Shown: positions 11,121 through 20,734 of the stretch, piece by piece
How the letters are laid out: every line of letters starts with the position of its first letter
How positions within the stretch are numbered: position 1 is the stretch's first letter
The notes under the pieces: generated by a model
Seen by the model: only the letters and a program-made list of their open reading frames with translations
Databases searched by the model: none
What the model was told of the DNA's origin: nothing
Assembly: GCA_032716605.1 (NCBI GenBank)
Contig: CM064552.1
Location: 14,548,807-14,612,806 of the forward strand
Direction of reading: 5' to 3'
From: Paralithodes platypus
Taxonomy: Eukaryota > Arthropoda > Malacostraca > Decapoda > Lithodidae
DNA: 64,000 nt
Translations under genes and position numbers: made by a program

Positions 11121-11231
11121 CAATAGAGTAGCCAACTTATGGACAGGGTTACATAGTGAAATCTTAGATCTTGCTTTTATTCCCAGATTGACTTTGTGTA
11201 CAAATGAGTACGGGTAGCAGTAGCCCCCTTT

Positions 11232-11444
11232 TTAACCCGTACAGTACCGGGAATATCTTTTTTATCACATTTAAGCCACTATTGGACGATTTTATTCAGC
11301 TTAGGAAGGACCTCTAGCAAAAAATATGGCTTCAAACTATCTCAACCAATCCTTTTAATACCACACATTCTTTCTAAGCTACATAATATCGTCTAAATAT
11401 AGCTAGCATAAAATATAACACGTCGCTGGTACTCAAAGGGATAA
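11232..11444 (+). mobile_element. MITE family C, copy 4
   Basis: TTAACCCGTACAGTACCGGG ... CGCTGGTACTCAAAGGG, with the right target site mutated to ATAA. The interior closely matches copy 3. Confidence 0.85.
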
Positions 11445-11585
11445 CTCCGCAGATCAAAAGTATGGCAATGCTACCACCCAACTTACATTCATAACACTCT
11501 CACTATTTGTCTGTGTAGGTTATGATAACAAGGGTAAATAGGCGATAAAAGTGTTAATCATCGACGTACTAACATTTTCTAACTT

Positions 11586-11818
11586 TTAACCCTTTCACGT
11601 TTTTATGACTCAGAGGTTGCCAGATTAGCAATAATAAATAGAGTTCTCTCACTCTTATAATTACCTCTCCAACATTAGTTTTCTGTCCACAACTAACTCA
11701 AAGACAACTGCAGAAGTTGAAGTAACTAAACTAAAGGTTTCTAAATACCCCTGATGGTAACAAAGGCTTTAAAGTATCCCTAATAGGCTCAAAATTGCGT
11801 CAAGAATGTGAGAGGGTG
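11586..11818 (+). mobile_element. TTAA-type MITE family E, single copy
   Basis: Starts TTAACCCTTTCACGTTTTTATGAC. The far end reads GTCAAGAATGTGAGAGGGT, an imperfect inverted match over about 20 bp. The interior differs from family C. The right TTAA is missing where the TA-type MITE M1 begins. Confidence 0.5.
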
Positions 11819-11820
11819 TA

Positions 11821-12032
11821 CAGTCGCGCTAATAAGTGATGTATCGGCAAAAATATATGTTTTGAACAATAATTGGTATCAACAATATCTAAGCTTCATT
11901 TCTTCATATTGAGTGAAATATACAAACATGTTCCTACACTTACCCACCCTATTCAACATCTGACAGACATTAATACAGCCCAGAGCAAGCCAAACGTAAT
12001 GACAGCTGGGGATTGACTTATTAGCGCGACTG
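11821..12032 (-). mobile_element. TA-type MITE family M, copy 1
   Basis: 212 bp with termini CAGTCGCGCTAATAAGT and ACTTATTAGCGCGACTG, flanked by TA on each side (11819-11820 and 12033-12034). A near-identical copy in the other orientation lies at 53490-53700. TA duplication points to the Tc1/mariner superfamily. No transposase is present. Confidence 0.9.
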
Positions 12033-12034
12033 TA

Positions 12035-12212
12035 CGGTAACCAGCCGCTTCAGAGATGGAGCTGCTTCGAGCCATGATGGATGCTTCACATGTCTCACTC
12101 CCCAGACTGGAACAAGACCTCACGGGCTTCACCGTGTTGAGCGGTGGAATGTACAGGCTCTCAGCCTATGCCCGAGAGGGAGTAGTTGGAATATAGAAAA
12201 AAAAAAAAAATG
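12035..12212 (+). mobile_element. Retroposon R1, 3' fragment with poly-A
   Basis: The segment ending GGAATATAG followed by 14 A matches, inverted, the segment at 42757-42930. Both copies keep one frame open, containing residues such as SSHDGCFTCLTPQ and HRVERWNVQALS, up to the poly-A. Position and tail indicate a retrotransposed sequence truncated at the 5' side by or near MITE M1. I do not recognise the protein. Confidence 0.55.
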
Positions 12213-12477
12213 TACGGGTGTTGATGATTCTGTCAATTGTTTTGTATTTTCATCTTATCGTGAGTTGGATTTTCACAATAGGCCTACTTTCACAATAGGC
12301 CTACTTTTAATTATATTTCTCCAACTTCGCTATACATTTTACGACAGTGTTTCCCTGCTTCGTGGTCATCCCTTCACTGTGTGTGCGTGTATGTGTGTGT
12401 GTTTTTTTTTAAATTTTCCCTGTGATTACCGGGAGGAATTGTTGATTGGGTGGAAGCCTTCTTGAGTTGCTATCCTT

Positions 12478-12848
12478 TTAAGGGGAGATAGGCCGTTTTG
12501 TTGGTCTATTAATTCATTTTTCCTTTATTTCTTAGTTTCCTCGCTAGACCTCCATCAAGCTTAGAAAAACGCCCCCTAGACCACCCTTCAATGTAAATGT
12601 GTTAATTTTTCGGTAGAACAATGTCCCGGCCAATGGCCGATTCCTCTTAGAATTTAAGGCTCGCTGTCGCTCGCCAGGAAAAAATCAACACCTAAATGGC
12701 ACGAAAGGTCTTAAAATTGACAACGAAATGGGGCGAAAGGTGTTAAAATTGCCAAACTAATGGGTCGAGCGTCTTATAACCTCAAAACCAATGGGGCTAA
12801 ACACGAGGGAGAAAGGGGACCAGAAAAGCGGCCCATCCCCCCTTTTAA
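12478..12848 (+). mobile_element. MITE family A, copy 5
   Basis: 371 bp with TTAA at both ends. The GC stem-loop stem is kept with a changed loop (CGGCC-AAT-GGCCG). The AT stem-loop has one substitution (GAACAATGT). Confidence 0.85.
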
Positions 12849-12889
12849 ATGTCACCTACAGTATAAAGCATTCACTATAACCTCTTATA

Positions 12890-12924
<35 letters not shown>

Positions 12925-13245
12925 AGAGCCATGAAGCTAACATTTCTATAATTGGGAAAGAAAGGTGTTGCAATATATAACCCATTTGCTATCGTCGTTT
13001 TCAAGTAACAATATGATAGTGGTCAGGATTTCTGGCCGTTATATTGAATAAACTATAAGTGACATGACTTGGCAATAGTTACTGCAGGTGGCTTCGTGTT
13101 GTTGCTTGCTATCCTTTGTGCTCCTTCGTAAGTTGAATGAAAACAGCTGGTGGTGGTTAGAATTCAATATAATTTCGTCAGGTGTATGAAAGAGTTAAAT
13201 TTCATCCACATCCGCCAATTTTGTGTTTAACATTTGACTGTATCC
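12849..13245. other. No gene; poly-A stretch
   Basis: An A-run at about 12895-12922 follows ordinary AT-rich DNA. No upstream retroposon body could be recognised. Confidence 0.4.
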
Positions 13246-13636
13246 TTAAGGGAGCCCACCTCGCTTTGTTTTCTCTTTCTCTCCCTCTCTCTTTGGCTTG
13301 TATCCATTCGGCCCCATTCAGCCTACTGTTTTAAGACGTTTACCCCCATCCAGGTGTCAATATTTTCCTGGCGAGCGGTAGCGAGTTATATACAGTATAT
13401 ATATATTTTTTTGACAGCAAGCTAAATTTGTAAATTTTTCGATAGAAATATTTCTCCGGCAAAGCCGGATTTCTCCATACAATGCTGGCTCGCTATCTCT
13501 CGCCAGGAAGAAATCGACACCTGGATGGGGATAAACGTCTTAAAACAGTTGGCTGAATGGGGCCGAATGGATACAAGCCAGGGAAGGAGAGAAAAGGAGA
13601 GAATGATAAAAAAAAGCCGGCGGTGACCCCCCTTGA
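13246..13636 (+). mobile_element. MITE family B, copy 3
   Basis: TTAAGGGAGCCCACCTCGC on the left. On the right GGTGACCCCCCTTGA, so the right TTAA has a point change. A TA-rich insertion interrupts the left copy of the GGCGAGCGGTAGCGAG motif near 13385-13405. Confidence 0.83.
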
Positions 13637-13815
13637 GGTGTGTCCGTTTCGCTTCACAGGTTTCACAATATTACTAAACAAACACTTTTTATCTGATGCC
13701 CATTTTTATACGGCCCTTTATTATATCTGCCGACGTGTGTTGTTTTTGTTCACATTAGGAAGATACACTCTCAATTATTTGAAGATCTCCTATATGTGCA
13801 TCATACGCAATCCAA

Positions 13816-14183
13816 TTCAGGGGAGGCAGACCGTTTATCTGGACCCCCTTCTCCCTCATGTTTAGCCCCCACTAGTTTTGAGATTAGGCTATAAGACCTT
13901 CGGCCCATTAGTTTGGCGATTTTCAGACCTTTCGCCCCATTTCGTTGTCAAATTTAAGACCTTTCGTGCCATTTAGGTGTCGATTCTTTTTGGCGAGCGA
14001 TAGCGAGCCTGGAATTTTAAGAGGAACCGGCCCTCGGCCGGGACATTTTTCTACCGAAAAATGTAAACATTCTAGGCCTCTAGGGGGTGTTTTTCTAAGC
14101 TTGATTGAGGTCTAGGGAGGAAACTACAAACATATATGAATAAATGAATTAATAGACCAAAGAAACGGTCAGTCTCCCCTTAA
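13816..14183 (-). mobile_element. MITE family A, copy 6
   Basis: Left target site mutated to TTCA, right end CTCCCCTTAA intact. GC stem kept with loop CTC (CGGCC-CTC-GGCCG on this strand). Confidence 0.85.
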
Positions 14184-14209
14184 GGCATGATATATCGAAG
14201 AAGCGCGTA

Positions 14210-14470
14210 AATGTCGTTGTTTTTATGTTGTTCAGAAAATGATGAATATGATGATGACATTGATAGTGATGGTGATGTTAATAAAGATGCTGATGATGAT
14301 AATGAGTAGGATGACACTGATAGTGATGATGATGTTGACAAGATGATGGTGATGACATTAATGATGATGTTGATGACACAGATAGTGATGATGATATTGA
14401 TGATGATGATGATGTTCTTCATGTTGACCTTAATGCTGTTGTTATTGACGATGTTGTTATTGGTATTGTG
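14210..14470. repeat. Imperfect (GAT)n region
   Basis: Long run dominated by GATGAT/GTTGAT triplets with frequent substitutions. It creates Ser/Ile-rich minus-strand frames with no domain features. Confidence 0.85.
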
Positions 14471-14560
14471 ATTGGCGTTATTGATGTTGATAATGTTAAC
14501 GTTGCTGCTCTTACTAGTGTTGTTCTTTTTATTTCATCTAGCAACTTTCAGACAAATTAA

Positions 14561-14930
14561 TTATTAAATGTGAGAGGATGAAGTCTGTGAACGTGGAGGA
14601 AGCTGAGCGGAGGGGTAGACAGAGAAAAATGTGGATTCAGGTTGTACGATCTGATCTTTAAAAAAACATAATAAAATATAATAAAATATAGAAACAAATA
14701 AATATACAGAATCCCAAAATACTACTACTATTACTGATATTGATAATGATAATAATAAAAGTGATAATACTAATCCTAATGATACTAACAAATATATTAC
14801 TAATATATAACATAATTATATAACTAGACAAGTGAGGCATCCCTCATTCCAGACACCCTGTCTTTAATGTCGCAATTAGGACATGACACTGAAACCGTAC
14901 TTCATATATATAACTCTGTCATATAAAGTG
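14561..14930. other. No recognised feature
   Basis: AT-rich DNA with an imperfect (AAT)n and (TAA)n character. No gene. Confidence 0.4.
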
Positions 14931-16060
14931 TATGTATGTATTTCTATATGTATGTGGATGTGTATATGTGTATGTTAGTATGTATTTAGGTAGGTATGTG
15001 TGCATGTATGAATGTGTATATGTGTATGTTAGTATGTATTTAGGTAGGTATGTGTGCATGTATGAATGTGTATATGTGAATGTTAGTATGTATTTAGGTA
15101 GGTATGTGTGCATGTATGAATGTGTATATGTGTATGTTAGTATGTATTTAGGTAGGTATGTGTGCATGTATGAATGTGTATATGTGAATGTTAGTATGTA
15201 TTTAGGTAGGTATGTGTGCATGTATGAATGTGTATATGTGTATGTTAGTATGTATTTAGGTAGGTATGTGTGCATGTATATATGTGTATGTTAGTATGTA
15301 TTTAGGTAGGTATGTGTGCATGTATGAATGTGTATATGTGAATGTTAGTATGTATTTAGGTAGGTATGTGTGCATGTATGAATGTGTATATGTGTATGTT
15401 AGTATGTATTTAGGTAGGTATGTGTGCATGTATGAATGTGTATATGTGAATGTTAGTATGTATTTAGGTAGGTATGTGTGCATGTATGAATGTGTATATG
15501 TGCATGTTAGTATGTATTTAGGTAGGTATGTGTGCATGTATATATGTGTTTAGGTAGGTATGTGTGCATGTATATATGTGTATGTTAGTATGTATTTAGG
15601 TAGGTATGTGTGCATGTATGAATGTGTATATGTGAATGTTAGTATGTATTTAGGTAGGTATGTGTGCATGTATGAATGTGTATATGTGAATGTTAGTATG
15701 TATTTAGGTAGGTATGTGTGCATGTATGAATGTGTATATGTGTATGTTAGTATGTATTTAGGTAGGTATGTGTGCATGTATATATGTGTATGTTAGTATG
15801 TATTTAGGTAGGTATGTGTGCATGTATGAATGTGTATATGTGAATGTTAGTATGTATTTAGGTAGGTATGTGTGCATGTATATGTGTATGTTAGTATGTA
15901 TTTAGGTAGGTATGTGTGCATGTATGAATGTGTATATGTGAATGTTAGTATGTATTTAGGTAGGTACTGTATGTGTGAATGTATGAATGTGTATGTTAGT
16001 ATGTATGTATGTGTGCGTGTATGTATGTATTGTATTTATATGTGCGTGTATAAATGTTAT
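14931..16060. repeat. 54-bp minisatellite with shortened units
   Basis: Unit GTATGTTAGTATGTATTTAG plus GTAGGTATGTGTGCATGTAT plus GAATGTGTATATGT, 54 bp start to start, with scattered shortened units of about 38-44 bp lacking the GAATGTGTATAT segment. The base in TGTG-N-ATGTTAG alternates T and A in many adjacent units, giving a partial 108-bp higher-order repeat. Because 54 is divisible by 3 and the unit lacks stops in some frames, stop-free frames exist on both strands. They are not genes. Confidence 0.96.
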
Positions 16061-16255
16061 GTATAGCTCTTTGGAAGTAGAAGTTACAACCGACCTTCGC
16101 CTGATCGTTCTCCGCAAGCCACCATTAGCAATCCAGCCAATCTCTTTTATCCTTCTAATACCGAGTCTCCATCAACCACGTGCAGCCAACAACACAGAAG
16201 ATACTCCCCCCTCCATCCCCCCCCCCATTTATCTGAACAATTACTATGTAGGAGA

Positions 16256-16644
16256 TAAAGGGATGCCGGCCCATCAAATTTATGGGAGAGATTTATTTAT
16301 TATTATTTTTTTTTATTATTATTATTATTTTTAGTTTCATCCCTAAACTCAATCAAGGTTTAAAAATACATCCCCAAGATCCCCCTTCTAGATCAATTTG
16401 TAATTTTTTCGGTAAAAAACATGTCTTAGCCAAAGACCGGTTCCTCCTAAATTAAAGGCTCGTTATCGCTCGCCAGAAAGAAATCGACACCTAAATGGCA
16501 CGAAAGGTAAAAATATTGACAAAGAAATGGGGCGAAAAGTCTTAAAATTGCCAAACTAATAGGCCGAACGTCTTAAAATCTAAAAACTGATGGGGCTAAA
16601 CCGGAGGGAGAAGGGGCCCAGAAAAACAACCACCCCCTCCTTAA
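16256..16644 (+). mobile_element. MITE family A, copy 7
   Basis: Right TTAA (16641-16644) follows CACCCCCTCC. The left end is eroded to ATAAAGGGATG, followed by an expanded ATT-rich tract. The central motif GGCTCGTTATCGCTCGCCAG and iterons are present. Confidence 0.78.
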
Positions 16645-16670
16645 ATACTAGGCCCCAGACACGATGCTGG

Positions 16671-17302
16671 AATTGACCACGGGCGAGTTTCAGGCTATAA
16701 GGAAGTTAAGGGTATATACATCGATATTTGGTCAAATTACTTACTATAATACGGTTGTAGTACATTTACTTACTATAATACGGTTGTAGTACATTTACTT
16801 ACTATAATACGGTTGTAGTACATTTACTTACTATAATACGGTTGTAGTACATTTACTTACTATAATACGGTTGTAGTACATTTACTTACTATAATACGGT
16901 TGTAGACATTACTTACTATAATACGGTTGTAGTACATTTACTTACTATAATACGGTTGTAGTACATTTACTTACTATAATACGGTTGTAGTACATTTACT
17001 TACTATAATACGGTTGTAGTACATTTACTTACTATAATACGGTTGTAGTACATTTACTTACTATAATACGGTTGTAGTACATTTACTTACTATAATACGG
17101 TTGTAGTACATTTACTTACTATAATACGGTTGTAGTACATTTACTTACTATAATACGGTTGTAGTACATTTATATATACATAAAATTAAGTTAATCAGGC
17201 TTTCTATCCGTCAGAAACCTACATTATTATTGCACCTTTTGTTCTATATCGGTGTTTACGGCTCCAACTTCCTCATAGCCTGAAACTCGCAAGTGGTCAA
17301 TT
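16671..17302 (+). mobile_element. Foldback MITE family D, copy 1, inflated by a minisatellite
   Basis: Left terminus AATTGACCACGGGCGAGTTT and right terminus AAACTCGCAAGTGGTCAATT pair, and the pairing continues through GGCTATAAGGAAGTT. The sister copy D2 at 33065-33282 is 218 bp. D1 is 632 bp, and the excess equals the 29-bp array it contains. The flanking parts of D1 and D2 align on both sides of the array. No protein is encoded. Confidence 0.82.
16740..17172. repeat. 29-bp minisatellite, 15 units, inside MITE D1
   Basis: Unit ACTTACTATAATACGG plus TTGTAGTACATTT, 29 bp. One unit near 16900 lacks two bases; the rest are nearly identical, suggesting recent expansion. Sequence is unrelated to the other 29-bp array at 4324. 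Confidence 0.97.
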
Positions 17303-17365
17303 GGCTTTAATCATCTATAATCCAAATCTATTACATTTTCCATTTATATTTTACATCTATTTACA

Positions 17366-17400
17366 TTTGGGCCTGAGCATATAGATAGATAGATAGACCT
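17366..17400 (-). repeat. Dispersed repeat S1, head fragment
   Basis: Inverted: (TCTA)n then TATGCTCAGGCCCAA, the same junction as at 2267-2299. A (TCTG)n run at about 17511-17532 follows separately. Confidence 0.5.
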
Positions 17401-17789
17401 TACCACTGGAGTACATAGAGACGGATTTACACGGGTACTTATTTTGACGGATTTTGTTTTGGATAGGTAGCTTATGTCGAGACCTTGGTGCAGTGGTATC
17501 GGCAATCATAGTCTGTCTGTCTGTCTGTCTGTCACTACCTCTCTCTCTCCCAAGCCGACTACAAAATGTTACGTAACAATCAATCGTATTAACTCAGCTA
17601 CTGCGAATCTTGTATAGCGAAATATGGTGTTCATCATGGAAACTTCCAAGGAATTATAATGTTCTGCCAGGTGAAATACAACAGGGTATAGGATGCAGCT
17701 ACATTATATTTTAGGTAGTTGAAGCTGACAAAATGGAATAGCCCCTCAAATTATGCCGGGGAAACTGATTGTGTAATTTCTTTGTTATG

Positions 17790-17792
<3 letters not shown>

Positions 17793-17823
<31 letters not shown>

Positions 17824-17850
17824 TTTTCTCTCTCTCTCTCTCTCTTTATT
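17793..17850. repeat. (TA)n and (TC)n microsatellites
   Basis: TA dinucleotides at about 17793-17820 followed by a T run and TC dinucleotides, immediately beside a truncated family A element. Confidence 0.9.
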
Positions 17851-17854
17851 TTGT

Positions 17855-18137
17855 AATCTTTTTATTTTTTTACACCCCCCCATGACCCCACTTCGAGATA
17901 AATGTGTACATTATTCGTTAGAAAATATCCCGGCCAAAGGCAGATTCCTTATAAAGTACAAGCTCGCGGTCGCTCGCCAGGAAAAAAAAATCGACACCTA
18001 AATGGTACAAAAGATCTTAAAATTGATGAACATATGGGGCAAAAGGTCGTCAAAATCGCCTAACTAATGGGTTGAATGTCATATGTCAAAACTAAAGGGG
18101 CAAAACATGAGGGAGAAGGGTGTCAAGAAAACAAATA
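17855..18137 (+). mobile_element. MITE family A, copy 8, both ends lost
   Basis: Retains CCCCACTTCGAGATAAATG, the AT stem-loop in degraded form, GCTCGCGGTCGCTCGCCAGG and the iterons. TTAA termini are absent on both sides. Confidence 0.7.
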
Positions 18138-18356
18138 CATACATATATATATATAAAGCTCCATTATCTCCTGCTGTTTCCCCAAATAATGCAGCGTTAC
18201 GAAATTTAAGCTTCCAGTAATTGTATTCATTATTTTCGTATGATGGTTTCTGAATGAGAGCTTTAGATGAATTCAACCTGATATAAAACGTTTGGTCTCT
18301 GATGCCATAGCAATAGATCCTAGAAATGTTGCATATAAATAGCATATGAGGAGGAG

Positions 18357-18403
18357 GGCAATATTGACAACGTTTCGCATATAGCTTTATCAGGAATATT
18401 GCC
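18357..18403 (-). ncRNA. Hammerhead-ribozyme-like relic (possible Penelope-type)
   Basis: On the minus strand a 9-bp stem GGCAATATT / AATATTGCC encloses CTGATAA, a weak stem II, GAAAC, GTT and GTC. This is the strand order of a type I hammerhead: stem I, CUGANGA, stem II, GAAA, a two-base-pair stem III with a GUU loop, UH, stem I. The invariant core G in CUGANGA is A here and stem II pairs poorly, so cleavage would be lost. Such minimal ribozymes are known from Penelope-like retroelements. No reverse transcriptase is seen next to it. Confidence 0.4.
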
Positions 18404-18483
18404 AGAAATAGTTGCCGGTGGAAAATTGACAGAAAAACGCTGATGTGACACCAAGGTATACTCTCGTCCACTTCATCTTCACT

Positions 18484-18606
18484 TCTTCATCTTCTCTCTC
18501 TCTCTCTAGCTCTCTCTCTCTCTCGCTCGCTCTCTCTCTCTCCTTAAGGTACGGTGAAATAATTACCCGGTGTAAATAATGGTCTTAGTCAACTGAGCTG
18601 GTCAGT

Positions 18607-18677
<71 letters not shown>
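18484..18677. repeat. (CT)n and (GA)n microsatellites
   Basis: CT blocks at about 18494-18541 and a pure GA run at about 18609-18677, on opposite sides of 65 bp of unique sequence. Confidence 0.95.
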
Positions 18678-18680
<3 letters not shown>

Positions 18681-19019
18681 AAGAGAACCAAATACTTAGA
18701 CCAATAAAGATAGACGTGTAGGCAAACAGAGGAGAGAACAATTATAAAACGAAGCTCAGAAAAAAAAAAAAAAACTCATCCGTGTGGAGAAATCTGAATG
18801 AAAAAACTTGTAATTAAACTTGAGATAAAACACAAAAACTGGAAATCAAAACAGAGGAGGATTTGGCAGAGGAGTTGTAGGAAAAACATGGAAAGTGCTG
18901 ATTGTATTGGGATCACCGTGAATTAACACAATATTGAGAGAGAGAGAGAGAGAGCGAGAGCGTCAGAGTCAGGAACAAGAGAGAAAGCCAGAAGCAATAA
19001 AGACAACAGCAAACATAAA

Positions 19020-19197
19020 GTCCTATAATACCTTCTCAAACTCCAAAAGGGCTAGAGTAAATGGGCTGTAAACTCTCAAAGCTATTCCCTGGCTGATGTT
19101 TTCCAAATGGTAGAAGTATTAGCTTGATTACTTTACTCGTCTTTAGTTATGGAGGTTAGTGGTCACGAGTTTTTGCCTACTTAAAATGAATGGACAC
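19020..19197 (+). mobile_element. Foldback MITE family F, degraded copy
   Basis: Shares TTCCAAATGGTAGAA, TATTAGCTTGATTACT and GAGGTTAGTGGTCACGAGTT with the better copy at 37527-37742, in the same order. The terminal TATAGTCTATTC repeats are largely eroded. The 340 bp before it (18680-19019) holds no recognised gene. Confidence 0.55.
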
Positions 19198-19239
19198 TTG
19201 TAAGATTATGATAAAAACAATAACAAATGTCCTTAGGAA

Positions 19240-19995
19240 TACAAAGAAAGAGAAGAGAAGAAGAAGAGGAGGAGAAAGAAGAGAAAAGAGGATGGAACAG
19301 AAAGGTAAATGCCAACAAGGAAAAGAGAAGTGGAAAGAGAAATGGGAACAAGCTAATAGGAGCAGACAATGAGGGAAGAGTCAAGGGGGAAAAATGAAAG
19401 AGTAGACAAGGAAGAAGAAGAAGTAGAAGTACGAGCATAGTAGAAGAAGGAAGAAGAAAAAGTAGAAGTAGTAGCAGTAGAAGAAGAAAAAGAAGAGGAA
19501 GATTAGAGAATACGAAACATAAGTAGAAGTAGAAGAAAAAGATGATGATGAAGATAAACGAACGAAGATAAAATGATACAAAGCTAAATGAGAAGGAAAG
19601 GGCAGTTAACACAAATAACTAATACCATATAGGCGAAGGGGGAGAGAAGAAGAATATAACACATAACAGGAGGAAGAAAGAGATAAGTAATTACAATACA
19701 GAGGATGAAAATAAAGAGGAGAAATAAAATGAGAAATTAAAAGAGGAAGAGGAAAAGGGGAAGATAAAGATAATAATAAAATAGAAAGAAAATAAAAAAT
19801 AAAATAAAAAAGAAAATAAAGAGGAGGAAGAACACGAAGAAGACAAAATAAAATAAGTCAAATATAATAATAAAGGAGCAAGAAAAAGAAGAAGAAAAAT
19901 GAGTAAAGTAATAAAATGAAGAGGATGAAGAAAAATAGGAAGAAAATAGGCAAATGAGAAACTAAAATAAAGGAACAAGTAAATGAGAAAGTAAG
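19240..19995. repeat. Long polypurine tract
   Basis: About 750 bp in which the plus strand is overwhelmingly A and G (GAAGAAGAGGAGAAAG-type sequence) with few pyrimidines. The minus-strand Phe/Leu/Ser-rich frames are composition artefacts. The mirror-like purine runs could form triplex DNA (inference). Confidence 0.85.
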
Positions 19996-20102
19996 ACATA
20001 AAAGGGGTGTTTTATCTGGATCCCCTTCTCCCTCATGTTTAACCCCATTAGTTATGAGACATTTGCCCCATTAGTTTGACAATTTTAAGACCTTTTCCCC
20101 CC

Positions 20103-20219
20103 ACTTCTGGTAACTTGGATTCCCATATGGATGATATGGGCTGGGTGTGAATGGGAGCTGCCTCGTGTGAGCAGCATGGCCTTATGCAGTTTCCCGCGAT
20201 CTTATGTTCTTATGTTCTT
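20103..20219 (+). mobile_element. CR1-type LINE 3' end inserted in MITE A
   Basis: About 117 bp interrupts the family A sequence between CCCCCC and TTTGTCAATT. It ends with the octamer tandem CTTATGTT-CTTATGTT-CTT, the kind of 3' terminal repeat seen at 62660-62686 after the CR1-like LINE, and its body (GCCTTATGCAGTTTCCCGC) resembles a LINE 3' UTR. Severe 5' truncation is typical of LINEs. Confidence 0.6.
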
Positions 20220-20446
20220 TGTCAATTATAACACCTTTCGTGCAATTTAGGTGTCGATTTTTTTCCTGGCGAGCGATAGCGAGCCTGCAATTTAGAAAAA
20301 ACTTGCCTTTGGCCGGGCCATTTTTCTACCGACAAATGCACTAATTAATCTCGAAGGGGGGTCTTGGGAGTATTTGAGTACAGAGAGGTCTAGAGAAGAA
20401 AATACATAAATAAATACATAAACAAATATATAAATAAATATACACC

Positions 20447-20450
<4 letters not shown>

Positions 20451-20520
<70 letters not shown>
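20451..20520. repeat. (TA)n microsatellite
   Basis: About 70 bp of uninterrupted TA dinucleotides within a family A copy. Confidence 0.97.
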
Positions 20521-20522
<2 letters not shown>

Positions 20523-20734
20523 TATAACCCTCCCCTTATGTTGCCAAGCGACCAGAGGAGTTAGGAAGGAGAGGAGGAAGAGATAGAGGAGGGGGGATGG
20601 TGTACCCCCCTCAACCACCCCCACCCCTAACATAACCTGTCCAGGAATTTGCTCAATCATTGTGGAGAGAGAGAGAGAGAGAGAGATTTGATTTTGCCCA
20701 GAGGGGCGAGTTTATTGAGCAGCGCCCCCCATCC

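Larger units (their letters stand above)
19999..20539 (-). mobile_element. MITE family A, copy 9, with nested insertions
   Basis: Left end eroded to ATAAAAGGGG and right end CTCCCCTTAT. The iterons, GGCGAGCGATAGCGAGCC and stem-loops are in order. It is interrupted by a LINE 3' end (20103-20219) and by a (TA)n expansion (20451-20520). Confidence 0.78.

Noticed and set aside
14919..15796. Stop-free frames of 75-120 codons on both strands with an 18-residue repeat
   Set aside because: They follow from a 54-bp unit divisible by three; both strands are open equally and unit deletions change frame.
16740..17172. CRISPR-like array
   Set aside because: Head-to-tail identical 29-bp units with no spacers.
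19181..19999. Phe/Leu/Ser-rich minus-strand frames resembling membrane proteins
   Set aside because: Low-complexity translation of a polypurine tract.
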